Source: Actinacidiphila bryophytorum
Lineage (GTDB): Bacteria > Actinomycetota > Actinomycetes > Streptomycetales > Streptomycetaceae
Reading direction: 5' to 3'
DNA: 64,000 nucleotides
Assembly (NCBI RefSeq): GCF_016916835.1
Contig: NZ_JAFFIX010000019.1
Span: 62,001-126,000, forward strand
This document shows, in pieces, positions 32,238 through 41,063 of this stretch; positions within the stretch are counted from its first letter, which is position 1, and every line of letters begins with the position of its first letter. Under the pieces are notes generated by a model. The model saw nothing but the letters and a program-made list of their open reading frames with translations, was not told the DNA's origin and ran no database searches. The translations under genes and the position numbers were made by a program.

Positions 32238-33880
32238 GCGCATCCTCCGTCCACAGCCTGTGGACAACGGCGGCGCCAGTCGCCGACAAGTTCCCCACGC
32301 CGCACATCGAGTACGCCCAGCTGTCGCCGGTCCTGATCGTCCTGGGGGCCGCGGCGCTCGGCGTGCTGGTCGAGGCCTTCCTGCCCCGCAGGTCCCGCTA
32401 CACCGCCCAGGTCGCCCTGGCCGCGCTCGGCCTCGCCGCCGCCTTCGCGGCGATCGTGGCACTGGCCGACAAGGGCTACGGCACCACCAAGGCGCACATC
32501 GCGGCCATGGGGGCGGTCGCCGTCGACGGCCCCGCGCTCTTCCTCCAGGGCACCATCCTGCTGGTCGGCTTCGTCGCGATCTTCACCTTCGCCGAACGCC
32601 GGCTCGACCCCCGGGCGCACGGCAACCAGGTCGACTCCTTCGCCGCGCAGGGCTCCGCCGTGCCCGGCAGCGACCAGGAGAAGGCGGCCGTGCGGGCCGG
32701 CTTCACCAGCACCGAGGTCTTCCCGCTGCTGATGTTCGCCGTCGGCGGCATGCTGATCTTCCCGGCCGCCAACGACCTGCTGACGCTGTTCGTGGCCCTG
32801 GAGGTCTTCTCGCTGCCGCTGTACATCCTGTGCGCGCTGGCCCGCCGCAACCGCCTGATGTCCCAGGAAGCCGCCGTCAAGTACTTCCTGCTCGGCGCCT
32901 TCTCCTCGGCCTTCCTGCTGTTCGGCATCGCCCTGCTCTACGGATACGCCGGCACCGTCTCGTACTCCGGCATCTCGTCGGTCATCGACGGCACCGCCCC
33001 GATGAACCCGGCGCTCGCCGACACCACAGGCAACGACGCGCTGCTGCTCATCGGCCTCGCCATGGTCGCCATGGGCCTGCTCTTCAAGGTCGGAGCCGTG
33101 CCCTTCCACATGTGGACGCCCGACGTCTACCAGGGCGCGCCCACCCCGGTCACCGGCTTCATGGCGTCCGCCACCAAGGTCGCCGCCTTCGGGGCGCTGC
33201 TGCGGCTGCTGTACGTCGTGCTCCCCGGCATGCGCTGGGACTGGCGTCCCGTCATGTGGGGCGTCGCGATCCTCACGATGCTGGCCGGTGCGGTCATCGC
33301 GGTCACCCAGACCGACGTCAAGCGGCTCCTGGCGTACTCCTCGATCGCCCACGCCGGCTTCATCCTCGCCGGCGTCATCGCCACCACCCCTGACGGGATC
33401 TCCTCCGTCCTGTTCTACCTCGCGGCCTACTCCTTCGTGACGCTCGGCGCCTTCGCCGTCGTCACGCTGGTCCGCGACGCCGGAGGCGAGGCCACGCACC
33501 TGTCGCGGTGGGCCGGGCTCGGCCGCCGCTCCCCGCTCGTCGCCGCGGTCTTCGCGGTCTTCCTCCTCGCCTTCGCGGGCATCCCGCTCACGTCCGGCTT
33601 CGCGGGGAAGTTCGCGGTCTTCACCGCGGCGGCACAAGGCGGGGCCATGCCGCTGGTCATCGTCGGCGTCATCTCGTCGGCGATCGCCGCGTTCTTCTAT
33701 ATCCGGGTGATCGTGCTCATGTTCTTCTCGGAGCCCAAGCCCGACGGTCCGACCGTCGCGGTCCCCTCCCTGATGACCTCGACGGCCATCGCCGTCGGAG
33801 TAGCCGTCACCCTCGTCCTGGGCCTGGCCCCCCAGTACTTCCTCGACCTGGCCGACAAGGCGGGCATCTTCGTCCGCTAG
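32234..33880 (+). CDS. nuoN: NADH-quinone oxidoreductase subunit N
   Basis: The 548-residue antiporter-like subunit closest to NuoK. Landmarks are FSLPLYILCALARRNRLMSQEAAVKYF (about residues 195-220), FHMWTPDVYQGAPTPVTGFM near residue 294 and KRLLAYSSIAHAGF near residue 360. The GTG overlaps the nuoM stop. It is the last of the 14 nuo genes. The operon is followed by GC-rich hairpins and the tandem repeat array. Confidence 0.95.
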   Translation: MSASSVHSLWTTAAPVADKFPTPHIEYAQLSPVLIVLGAAALGVLVEAFLPRRSRYTAQVALAALGLAAAFAAIVALADKGYGTTKAHIAAMGAVAVDGPALFLQGTILLVGFVAIFTFAERRLDPRAHGNQVDSFAAQGSAVPGSDQEKAAVRAGFTSTEVFPLLMFAVGGMLIFPAANDLLTLFVALEVFSLPLYILCALARRNRLMSQEAAVKYFLLGAFSSAFLLFGIALLYGYAGTVSYSGISSVIDGTAPMNPALADTTGNDALLLIGLAMVAMGLLFKVGAVPFHMWTPDVYQGAPTPVTGFMASATKVAAFGALLRLLYVVLPGMRWDWRPVMWGVAILTMLAGAVIAVTQTDVKRLLAYSSIAHAGFILAGVIATTPDGISSVLFYLAAYSFVTLGAFAVVTLVRDAGGEATHLSRWAGLGRRSPLVAAVFAVFLLAFAGIPLTSGFAGKFAVFTAAAQGGAMPLVIVGVISSAIAAFFYIRVIVLMFFSEPKPDGPTVAVPSLMTSTAIAVGVAVTLVLGLAPQYFLDLADKAGIFVR

Positions 33881-34000
33881 CCCCTGCGGGCTGCTTCCCC
33901 CCGTCCCCCCGGCTGCAGGTCCCCCGACCCGCACCCGGGGGGTCCCCTTTCCCCGCCGGCCCACCGGCAGGGGTGGCCGCATCTGCGGCTGCCGCCATGT
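33881..34000. other. GC-rich spacer after the nuo operon
   Basis: No gene is seen. It contains short inverted repeats, including GCCGCATCTGCGGC at 33977-33990 and a CCCCCG/CGGGGG pair near 33919-33941, which could help terminate the nuo transcript. Confidence 0.4.
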
Positions 34001-34535
34001 GGGCGCGCGCAACCCACCACCGGCCGGTGGTCCGTCTCCGACAGGAACAGCCCCTTTGCGCCGGTGACGACCCGCGCGCCCGGTGGGGGTCGGTCGCGCC
34101 GTTCCCCGCGCCCCTGAAAGGCACCGCCGACCGCAGCGGCACCGCCTCACCGGCGGGGGGGCGCCCTTGCCTGGGAGGGCGCCATATAGGGGCGCGGGGA
34201 ACTGCGCGCGCAACCCACCACCGGCGGGTGGTCCGTCTCCGACAGGAACAGCCCCTTCGGGTCGGTGACGACCCGCGCGCCCGGTGGGGGTTGGTCGCGC
34301 CGTTCCCCGCGCCCCTGAAAGGCATCGCCGGCCGCAGCGGCACCGCCTCACCGGCGGGGGGTGCCCTTGCCTGGGAGGGCGCCATATAGGGGCGCGGGGA
34401 ACTGCGCGCTCAGCCCGCCACCGGCGGGTGGTCCGTCTCCGACAGGAACAGCCCCTTTGCGCCGGTGACGACCCGCGCGCCCGGTGGGGGGTTGGTCGCG
34501 CCGTTCCCCGCGCCCCTGAAAAACGCTCGCCGCCC
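34001..34535. repeat. Tandem triplicate of the dispersed palindromic element
   Basis: Three copies are arranged with a period of about 200 bases: a partial one at 34001-34114 with a diverged left arm, and complete ones at about 34189-34315 and 34389-34516. Each has the GGGGCGCGGGGAACTGCGCG arm, the inner CCGTCTCCGACAGGAACAGC string and the GTTCCCCGCGCCCC right arm. The spacers between copies are also repeated (GCAGCGGCACCGCCTCACCG, then GGAGGGCGCCATATAGGGG), so the array arose by tandem duplication of a larger unit. Long open frames here are artefacts of repeat composition. Confidence 0.85.
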
Positions 34536-34560
34536 TGCGCAAGGGCGCCCCCTCAGGGGG

Positions 34561-34602
34561 AAGTCCCCTTGCGAGCAAGGGGACTTCTGGCAGAGTGGGG
34601 GG
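34561..34602 (+). promoter_or_regulatory. Palindrome and promoter of the trypsin-VMAP operon
   Basis: A perfect inverted repeat, AAGTCCCCTTGC / GCAAGGGGACTT (34561-34586, 2-base centre), lies directly upstream of the VMAP-type gene. TTGCGA (34569-34574) and CAGAGT (34591-34596), 16 bases apart, form a plausible -35/-10. Transcription would then begin at or beside the ATG at 34603, a leaderless message. The palindrome overlaps the -35 and is a good repressor-site candidate. Confidence 0.45.
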
Positions 34603-36615
34603 ATGGGGGAGCGGGACCCGGATGCCGCGGTGCAAGCCGCATGGGTTGTGGTGCGCCCAGCCGGAGGCGCCCCGGCGGGGGCCGGCGTCGTCGTGGGCGA
34701 CGGCATCGTCCTGACGTGCGCGCACGTCGTGAACGCGGCCCTGGGCCGCGACCGCTTCGCCGCCGAGGAGCCCTCGGACGCCGACCTCGCAGGTCTCACC
34801 CTGACACTCCCGGCGCACGGGACAGGGGCGGAGACGTACCGCCCCACCTTGCTGAGCTGGACCCCGGCGCGGCCGAGCGCCCGGCCTGGCCGCTGGGAAG
34901 GCGACCTGGCCTTGCTGCGGTTGCCGGAGGGCGCCCCGCGCCCGACCCCCGTACGGTTCGCCGACGCGGCGATGGGCAGCACCGCCTGGGTCTGGTACGC
35001 CAGCGGCGACGGCCGCACCGCCGTCGACGTCCTGGTGCAGAAACCGCTCGGCCCGTGGCTGCTGCTCGACCCGGGCAGCTCGGAGGTCCCGGTCCGGCAC
35101 GGCTACAGCGGAAGCCCCTTGTGGGATTCCGCGTCCGGCGCGGCCGTCGGCCTCATGGTGAGCGTCGAGCCCGAGGTGCGCCGCTACTACGCCCTCGCCC
35201 CCGCCGCGGTGCGCGAGGCGCTGGCCGCCGCGGGCCTGGCCGCGGCGGGGCCGCGTGACCCCCGCCAGGAGTGGCTGCACCAGCAGGCGGCCGAGGCGCT
35301 GGCGGCGCTGCCCGAGGAGCGTTTCCGGCGCGGCGCGAACCGGTTGGCCTGGTCGCTGGGCCTGTCCCGCCCACCCGCGCGCCCCGAGGACGCCGCCGAC
35401 GCGGCCCTGGCACACCCCCGCGGCCTGCCCGCGCTGCGGGACGCGTTCACCGAGCCGGCCGCCAGGCCCGCCGCGGGCGAACCGGGCTACACCGAGGCCC
35501 GGTTGGCTGCGGTGGTGGCGCGGGCCTGCCCGGTACGGCTGCTCGGCCCCGAGGACCACGCCCGGCTGGCCGGGCTGCTCGCGGGTGTGCCGCTGCCGGA
35601 ACTGCTGGCGGCGGCACGGGCGGCCGTCCCGTATCTGCCGCTGCATTCGGAGCGGGTGCCGGACACCGCGGCCCTGCTGGACTGCCTGGAGAACCGTACG
35701 GCCGAGCCGGGCGTGATGCCGCCGCTGCTGCAGGTCGCGGAGGAGGTCGCGGCCCTGCGGGCGGGCGTGCGCGAGGAGCTGCGCGAGCTGGACGACCGGG
35801 TGGCGGCGCGGCTCCGGGTGCTGCCGGGCGCCCTGGACCAGGTGCGGGCCGACGCCAAGGCCCGTGCGGGCAGCCGGGCCGCGGGCCGCCCGGTGGTGCG
35901 GGTGTGGCTGTGGGACCGCGGCAAGGGCGACGCCTTCTGCTACGTCATCCGGCTCTACGACGGCGACGACCAGCCGCTGTCGACGTGGTCGGCGGTGGAC
36001 ACCCCGCGCGGCCACGAGGAGTTGTGCGGCCAGTTGGCCGAGGCGGTGCGCATGCTGGCCGAGCACGGCGACAACGCCGGGGTCGAATTCCTGTTGGAGC
36101 ACGGCTCGTTCGGCCTGCCCTTCGACCGCTGGCCGATCCCGGTGCCCGACCTGGGCCCGCGGCTGCTGGGCATGGACCACGTGGTGGTGCTGCGCGGCCA
36201 GCGGCAGCCCTCGCGCGGCCCGTGGGAGCGCCGCTGGGGCTGCGCGGGCTCTGCGGCCAGCGTGGTGCAGGACGTGGACCACGCCGACGACCTGCTCGGC
36301 GAGGACCGGGACGCGGCCCTGGTGATCGCCGCGTGCGCGCCGGGCGAGATCGACCCGATGGTGCGGCTGTGCCGCCACTACGGGGTGCCGGTGATGCTCT
36401 GGCACCGGCAGGGCGCGGGCGACGGCACCACCGGCGCGCTGCTGGAACTGACCGGCGGCGACTGGCGGCGCGACCTGCGTGAGGCGGTCAGGCGGCAGCG
36501 TTTCACCGCCCGCAAGGACGACAGGATGCTCGGCGCCCACCTGGCGCTGCTGTGGGAGGACCCGCGCTGGGACCCGCGCACCGCGGGCCTGGCGGAACCG
36601 GCGCCGCTCCCGTGA
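34603..36615 (+). CDS. Trypsin-like protease fused to VMAP domains (vWA-MoxR-associated protein)
   Basis: A 670-residue protein. Residues 10-200 are a trypsin-like serine protease with a complete triad: His41 in VLTCAHVV, Asp101 in EGDLALLRL and Ser169 in HGYSGSPLW. There is no signal peptide, so it acts inside the cell. Residues about 270-430 look like the helical VMAP middle region. Residues about 440-660 match the VMAP C-terminal domain (VEFLLEHGSFGLPFDRWPI, WERRWGCAG, HYGVPVMLWHR). VMAP proteins occur with MoxR and vWA partners in predicted NTP-dependent conflict systems, in which the N-terminal module is the effector; here that module would be the protease. The next two genes are exactly those partners. 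The ATG at 34603 is chosen over an in-frame start inside the upstream repeat. Confidence 0.85.
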   Translation: MGERDPDAAVQAAWVVVRPAGGAPAGAGVVVGDGIVLTCAHVVNAALGRDRFAAEEPSDADLAGLTLTLPAHGTGAETYRPTLLSWTPARPSARPGRWEGDLALLRLPEGAPRPTPVRFADAAMGSTAWVWYASGDGRTAVDVLVQKPLGPWLLLDPGSSEVPVRHGYSGSPLWDSASGAAVGLMVSVEPEVRRYYALAPAAVREALAAAGLAAAGPRDPRQEWLHQQAAEALAALPEERFRRGANRLAWSLGLSRPPARPEDAADAALAHPRGLPALRDAFTEPAARPAAGEPGYTEARLAAVVARACPVRLLGPEDHARLAGLLAGVPLPELLAAARAAVPYLPLHSERVPDTAALLDCLENRTAEPGVMPPLLQVAEEVAALRAGVREELRELDDRVAARLRVLPGALDQVRADAKARAGSRAAGRPVVRVWLWDRGKGDAFCYVIRLYDGDDQPLSTWSAVDTPRGHEELCGQLAEAVRMLAEHGDNAGVEFLLEHGSFGLPFDRWPIPVPDLGPRLLGMDHVVVLRGQRQPSRGPWERRWGCAGSAASVVQDVDHADDLLGEDRDAALVIAACAPGEIDPMVRLCRHYGVPVMLWHRQGAGDGTTGALLELTGGDWRRDLREAVRRQRFTARKDDRMLGAHLALLWEDPRWDPRTAGLAEPAPLP

Positions 36616-36667
36616 ACACCCCGGTGGCCCCGAGGGCGACGACCCAGACGACGAAAGGCGGTGCCGT

Positions 36668-37663
36668 GTGAGCGGCGACCCCGAGCCGCGCCCGGAACGC
36701 CTCTTCCGCGGCACCGGCGAGCACTACCCGGACGGTGTCGCACTGCCCGAGGCCCCGCCCTGGCGGCGCCCGGCGGCAGGCGGCCGCACGGCCCGCGAGC
36801 GGCGCCCGTACCTGATCGGCGCCGAGCAGGTGGACGTCGTCAACGCGGCCCTGCGGCTGCGCCGCCCGCTGCTGGTCACCGGCAACCCCGGCACGGGCAA
36901 GTCCTCGCTGGCCTACGCCGTCGCCGACGAACTCGGCCTCGGCCCGGTCCTGGTGTGGCCGGTCAACACCCGCTCCACGCTGACCGACGCGCTCTACCGC
37001 TACGACGCCATCGGCCGGCTCCGCAACGAGGCGCCCGGGCCGCAGGCCCCCGACGGGCAGGCGGGCGTGGGCAGTTACGTCCGGCTCGGCCCGCTCGGCA
37101 CCGCGCTCGCCACCCGGCACCGGGGCCGGCCGCGGCTGCTGCTGATCGACGAGCTGGACAAGAGCGACGTCGACCTGCCCAACGACTTGCTGCACGTGCT
37201 GGAGGAGGGCGAGTTCACCATCCCGGAACTGGCCCGGCTGCCGGACGGCCCCGAGGGCGTTCCCGTCTTCACCGAGGGCTCCCGGGAGCGCGTGACCGTC
37301 CACAACGGCTCGGTGCGGTGCGCCGACTTCCCGCTCGTGGTCATCACCAGCAACGGCGAACGCGATTTCCCCGCCGCCTTCCTGCGCCGCTGCGTCCGCC
37401 TCGAACTGCCCGAGCCGGACGCCGGCCAGCTCCAGGACATCGTCCGCGCCCACTTCGCCGCGTCCGGCGCCGACGCACTGGCCGAGCACTGGCCGAAGGT
37501 CGAGGAGCTGATCGCGGCCTTCGTCGTCCGCCGCGAGCTGGGGGGCCTGGCCACCGACCAGTTGCTGCACGCCGTCCACCTGCTGCAGCAGGGCGTCCAC
37601 CCCGACACCCGGCACGTGCGGGAGGCGGTGCTGCGTGAACTCCACGACGGGGGAGGGCGGTAG
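36668..37663 (+). CDS. MoxR-family AAA+ ATPase of the VMAP cassette
   Basis: A 331-residue AAA+ ATPase. Walker A is GNPGTGKS (residues 72-79), Walker B is LLLIDELD (157-164), sensor 1 is VVITSNG (224-230), and an arginine-finger-type FLRRC follows at 238-242. The residues needed for hydrolysis are present. MoxR proteins remodel partners together with vWA proteins. In VMAP systems the pair is proposed to set the threshold for effector activation. The GTG at 36668 lies 52 bases after the protease-VMAP gene, with AAAGGCGGTG upstream, and the end overlaps the vWA gene by 29 bases. Confidence 0.9.
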   Translation: MSGDPEPRPERLFRGTGEHYPDGVALPEAPPWRRPAAGGRTARERRPYLIGAEQVDVVNAALRLRRPLLVTGNPGTGKSSLAYAVADELGLGPVLVWPVNTRSTLTDALYRYDAIGRLRNEAPGPQAPDGQAGVGSYVRLGPLGTALATRHRGRPRLLLIDELDKSDVDLPNDLLHVLEEGEFTIPELARLPDGPEGVPVFTEGSRERVTVHNGSVRCADFPLVVITSNGERDFPAAFLRRCVRLELPEPDAGQLQDIVRAHFAASGADALAEHWPKVEELIAAFVVRRELGGLATDQLLHAVHLLQQGVHPDTRHVREAVLRELHDGGGR

Positions 37664-40600
37664 GCCCGGGACGACGAGCGTGGGGCGGCTGCACACCGCC
37701 CTGGCGGGTGCAGGACTCGACCTGAACGCTGAGGAGTTGGCCGACGCCCTGTGGCTGGCCCTCGCGGCGCCGCCCCCTGCCCCTCCCGGCAGCGACACCG
37801 CACCCGGACGCCGGCCCGAGCCCGTACAGCCGCCGCAGACGCCCGCGCAGCCCCCGCAGGGGGACCCGGAGCCCCCACCGGCCCCGCGCCCGCCACAGCC
37901 CCCGCCCGGCGCCGCCAGGACCCCGGTCTACGCGCTCGCCGACCCGCGGCCCGGCACCGGCGCCGCTGCCGTCCGCATCCCCGGTGTGCCGGGGCTGCCC
38001 GACCCGCTGTCGGTCGTACGCGCCCTGCGCCCGCTCAAGCGGCGGGTGTCCTCGCAGCACCGCTACGAGCTGGACGAGGCCGCCACCGCGGAGGCCATCG
38101 CCGAGACCGGCGGCCTCGACGTCGTCCTGCGCCCGGAACGCGCCCGCTGGCTCGACCTCGTCCTCGCCGTGGACGACGGCCTGTCGCTGCGGGTGTGGCA
38201 GGACACCCTCGCCGAACTCACCCGGGTGCTGGGCACGTCCGGCATCTTCCGTACCGTCCGCCGCTGCGGCTTCGCGACCACACCCGTCAACTCCGCCGTC
38301 GTGGACGGCGACCGCACCGTCGTGCTCGCCGTCACCGACGGCGTGGGACCGGCCTGGCGCTCGGGCGAGGCCCAGCGCGTCCTGGCCCGCTGGGCGCGCA
38401 AGGCGCCCACCGCGGTCCTCGACCCCCTTCCCGTACGCCTGTGGCCCGGCACCGCACTGCCCGCGGAACGCCTGCGGGTCCGCGCCGGCCGCCCCGCCCC
38501 CGCCAACCACCACCTGCGCGCCTACGACCCGTGGCTGCCGCCGCACCTGGCAGAGCCGCTCCGGCTGCCCGTCCCCGTACTGGAACTCGCCGACTGGTCA
38601 CTGGCCCCCTGGGCCGAACTGATCGGCGCACACGGCGGCTCGGCCACCCTGCGCGTCGTGGACGCCGCCGCCCCGCCCGTACCGCCCCTGCCCGCCGCCC
38701 CGCCCGGCACCGCGGCGGCCCGGCTCGTCGCCTTCCAGGAGGCGGTCAGCCCCGAGGCCTACGAACTCGCCGCCCACCTGGCCGCCGTCGACCCGCTCAC
38801 CCTCCCGGTGATGCGCGTCGTCCAGGCCGCGGCCCTGCCCGGCAGCGGCCCGTCCTGCCTCGCCGAGGTGCTGCTCAGCGGCGTGATGCACGTGGACCGG
38901 CCGCTGGCCGGCTTCGACGTCTACACCTTCGCCCCCGAGCTCCGCCCGCTGCTGCGCATGGTCGTCCCCGCCGACGACGCCCGCCGCACGGTGGACGCCG
39001 TGTCCGACTTCATCACCCCGCGCCTGGGCCGCTCCGGCGACTTCCCCGCGGTGATCGCGTCCGCGACCGGCACGCTGTCCCTGCCGGTCGGCGGCACGCC
39101 CTTCGCGGAGGTCCCGCGCCCCGCGCCCGCGCCCGGCCCGGCTCCCGCTCCCGCTCCCGTGGAGATGAGCGCGCACCCGGCCGCCGAGTACGTGGTGGCG
39201 GTACGCGCGCACGGCACGGATGTCGCCACCTGCGGTTACCTGGTGGACGAAGGGCTTGTCCTCACCATCGCCCCGGACTCCGTACCCGCGGGCGCCATCG
39301 ACTTCCACGTCCACCTCCACCCCGACCTCGGTGGGGGCAGCTGGGTGCCCGCCCGGCAGCTGGAGAGCGACGGTCCTGTGCGGCTGCTCTCGATCACCGA
39401 CCTGTGGTCCCCACCGCCCACTCCCCCCTGCCCGTGGGGGACCTTCGCGGGCGGACCCGATGCCGCCACCGTCACCCTGGCCACAGTGCTGGCGGTCGTG
39501 GAGCCCCACGGAACACCTGCGGGGCGCGGCCTCCTGGAGATCTGGGAGACCCGTTTCGGGCGCGGCGGTCCGCTCGTGGCCGCGGTCCTGCGGCCGGGCG
39601 GCGCGGACGGAGCCCCCTACCGGCTGACCTCCGGCGTCTCCGACCAGGGCGGCGCGGTCTTCCACGACGGAACGCTGGTCGGACTGGTCACGCCTGCCGC
39701 GGCCGGCGGCCGGCGGTCCGACCGCGCCATGGAGCCCGTCGCGGGCCTGCTCACCCTGTTCTCCCCGGCCGCGTACGCCGGTCCGCCGCTCACCGCCGAG
39801 CCGCCGACCACAGTTGGGTGGCCCGCACCGCCACGCCCCGGTTTCCTGACCTTCGACCAGGACTACGCGCTGGCCCGGCTCGAACAGCTCATCCAGTCCG
39901 AGCCGGCGATCGGGACCGTCGTGGTGAAGGGGCTGGCGGACGGCCCCGTCAAGGTCGCGGCCGAGTACGTCCACCGCAACCGTCCGAGCCTGCAACGGGT
40001 CGTCTGGCTCGACGTACGGGAACTGCCCAGGTTCATGGACTCGTACGACTACGTACGCCTGCGCAGGTCCGCCCCCGGCGCCTCGGTCACCCGGTGGCTC
40101 GTTGTGCTCGACGGCCGGGCCGCCGAGGTGACGGGACCGGAGAAGCAGCGCGTGCTGGACGAGCTGACCGGCATCGGCGCGCGGATCCTGCTGCTCGACG
40201 GCCCGTACGGCAACCTGCACCACCGGTCGATCCGCGTCGAGCAGGGCCGGGAGTGGAACCAGACCGCAGTGACCGGCCCGCACCCCCAGGAGGCCACGGG
40301 CAGCGTCTCTGACGCCGTCGGCGCCGCGACGGTCCAACTGCTCAGCGTCCTGCCCTGGCTGGACTCCCCGGTGAGCTTCGAGGTGCTGGGGGCACTGTGG
40401 GCGCCGAACCTGCTGACCGACGTCTTCCGGCAGCCCGCCGTCGAAGGGGCCTTCCGGATCGACTGGAGGGGGCGCCGCGTCCACATGGCGGACGGCTCCC
40501 ACGCGACTGCGGCTGACGGCCGGGATCTGGCCGTTCTGCTGCTGACCGCGTACGCCGAAGGAGTCGGCGGGCGGTCCGTGCCCGACCCGGACGAGTTCGT

Positions 40601-41063
40601 CCGGCATGTGCTCGCGCTGTCGCGGCAGGTCCCGCTCGCGGACGTGACCGGGCCGACGGCCCAGCTCTTCGCCCGGGCAGCGTTTCAGCTGCTGGGGCAG
40701 GGCCGCGGTGAGGCCGGTGTGCGGCTCGGCGAGCGGGCCTGTGAGGCGACGCCCGACTCGGAGGGCCTGCGGGTGCGGCTCACGTCGGCGGCGATGGAGT
40801 CGGGCATCGAGGCCTTCGTCGCGCTGTCGCCCGCCTCGCTGACCGCGTACGGCAACGCCGAGGGGGTCATCGACGATGACCGCGACTTGGAGTGGCTCCA
40901 GAGCCTGATGGCGGCCGTCGCCCGGGGCGGCCCGCTGCCGTCGGCCGGGCCGCGGCTCGGCCTGGAGTGGTGCCGCCAGCACCTCGGCGACGCCCACCCG
41001 CTGACCCGCGACCTGGCGGCGGCAATCCAGGTCCTGGACGAAAGGCGCCCCGGACGGAGCTGA
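37635..41063 (+). CDS. Giant SAV_2336-type vWA protein with pseudo-protease and degenerate NTPase-like modules
   Basis: A 1142-residue protein. Residues 15-45 are a short helical head (LHTALAGAGLDLNAEELADALWLAL), followed by a proline-rich linker to about residue 98. Residues about 168-350 resemble the vWA domain of SAV_2336-type proteins (LVLAVDDGLSLRVWQDTL, LAVTDGVGPAWRSG, PLPVRLWPGTAL), and about 360-480 look like a winged helix. Residues about 514-710 resemble a trypsin fold without its triad: LVLTIAP has Pro547 in place of His, and SDQGGAV has Gln671 in place of Ser. Residues about 740-870 resemble NB-ARC (GLADGPVKVAAEYVHR, then RWLVVLDGRA) but lack a working P-loop. The C-terminus is helical, TPR-like. 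The GTG at 37635 (GGGAGG upstream) is preferred; GTG 37680 is possible. It ends in a terminator whose stem contains the stop codon. Confidence 0.8.
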   Translation: MNSTTGEGGRPGTTSVGRLHTALAGAGLDLNAEELADALWLALAAPPPAPPGSDTAPGRRPEPVQPPQTPAQPPQGDPEPPPAPRPPQPPPGAARTPVYALADPRPGTGAAAVRIPGVPGLPDPLSVVRALRPLKRRVSSQHRYELDEAATAEAIAETGGLDVVLRPERARWLDLVLAVDDGLSLRVWQDTLAELTRVLGTSGIFRTVRRCGFATTPVNSAVVDGDRTVVLAVTDGVGPAWRSGEAQRVLARWARKAPTAVLDPLPVRLWPGTALPAERLRVRAGRPAPANHHLRAYDPWLPPHLAEPLRLPVPVLELADWSLAPWAELIGAHGGSATLRVVDAAAPPVPPLPAAPPGTAAARLVAFQEAVSPEAYELAAHLAAVDPLTLPVMRVVQAAALPGSGPSCLAEVLLSGVMHVDRPLAGFDVYTFAPELRPLLRMVVPADDARRTVDAVSDFITPRLGRSGDFPAVIASATGTLSLPVGGTPFAEVPRPAPAPGPAPAPAPVEMSAHPAAEYVVAVRAHGTDVATCGYLVDEGLVLTIAPDSVPAGAIDFHVHLHPDLGGGSWVPARQLESDGPVRLLSITDLWSPPPTPPCPWGTFAGGPDAATVTLATVLAVVEPHGTPAGRGLLEIWETRFGRGGPLVAAVLRPGGADGAPYRLTSGVSDQGGAVFHDGTLVGLVTPAAAGGRRSDRAMEPVAGLLTLFSPAAYAGPPLTAEPPTTVGWPAPPRPGFLTFDQDYALARLEQLIQSEPAIGTVVVKGLADGPVKVAAEYVHRNRPSLQRVVWLDVRELPRFMDSYDYVRLRRSAPGASVTRWLVVLDGRAAEVTGPEKQRVLDELTGIGARILLLDGPYGNLHHRSIRVEQGREWNQTAVTGPHPQEATGSVSDAVGAATVQLLSVLPWLDSPVSFEVLGALWAPNLLTDVFRQPAVEGAFRIDWRGRRVHMADGSHATAADGRDLAVLLLTAYAEGVGGRSVPDPDEFVRHVLALSRQVPLADVTGPTAQLFARAAFQLLGQGRGEAGVRLGERACEATPDSEGLRVRLTSAAMESGIEAFVALSPASLTAYGNAEGVIDDDRDLEWLQSLMAAVARGGPLPSAGPRLGLEWCRQHLGDAHPLTRDLAAAIQVLDERRPGRS

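Noticed and set aside
34083..34389. Open frames within the tandem repeat array
   Set aside because: The same peptide-like strings recur in every repeat copy because the DNA repeats. They lack ribosome-binding sites and codon bias.
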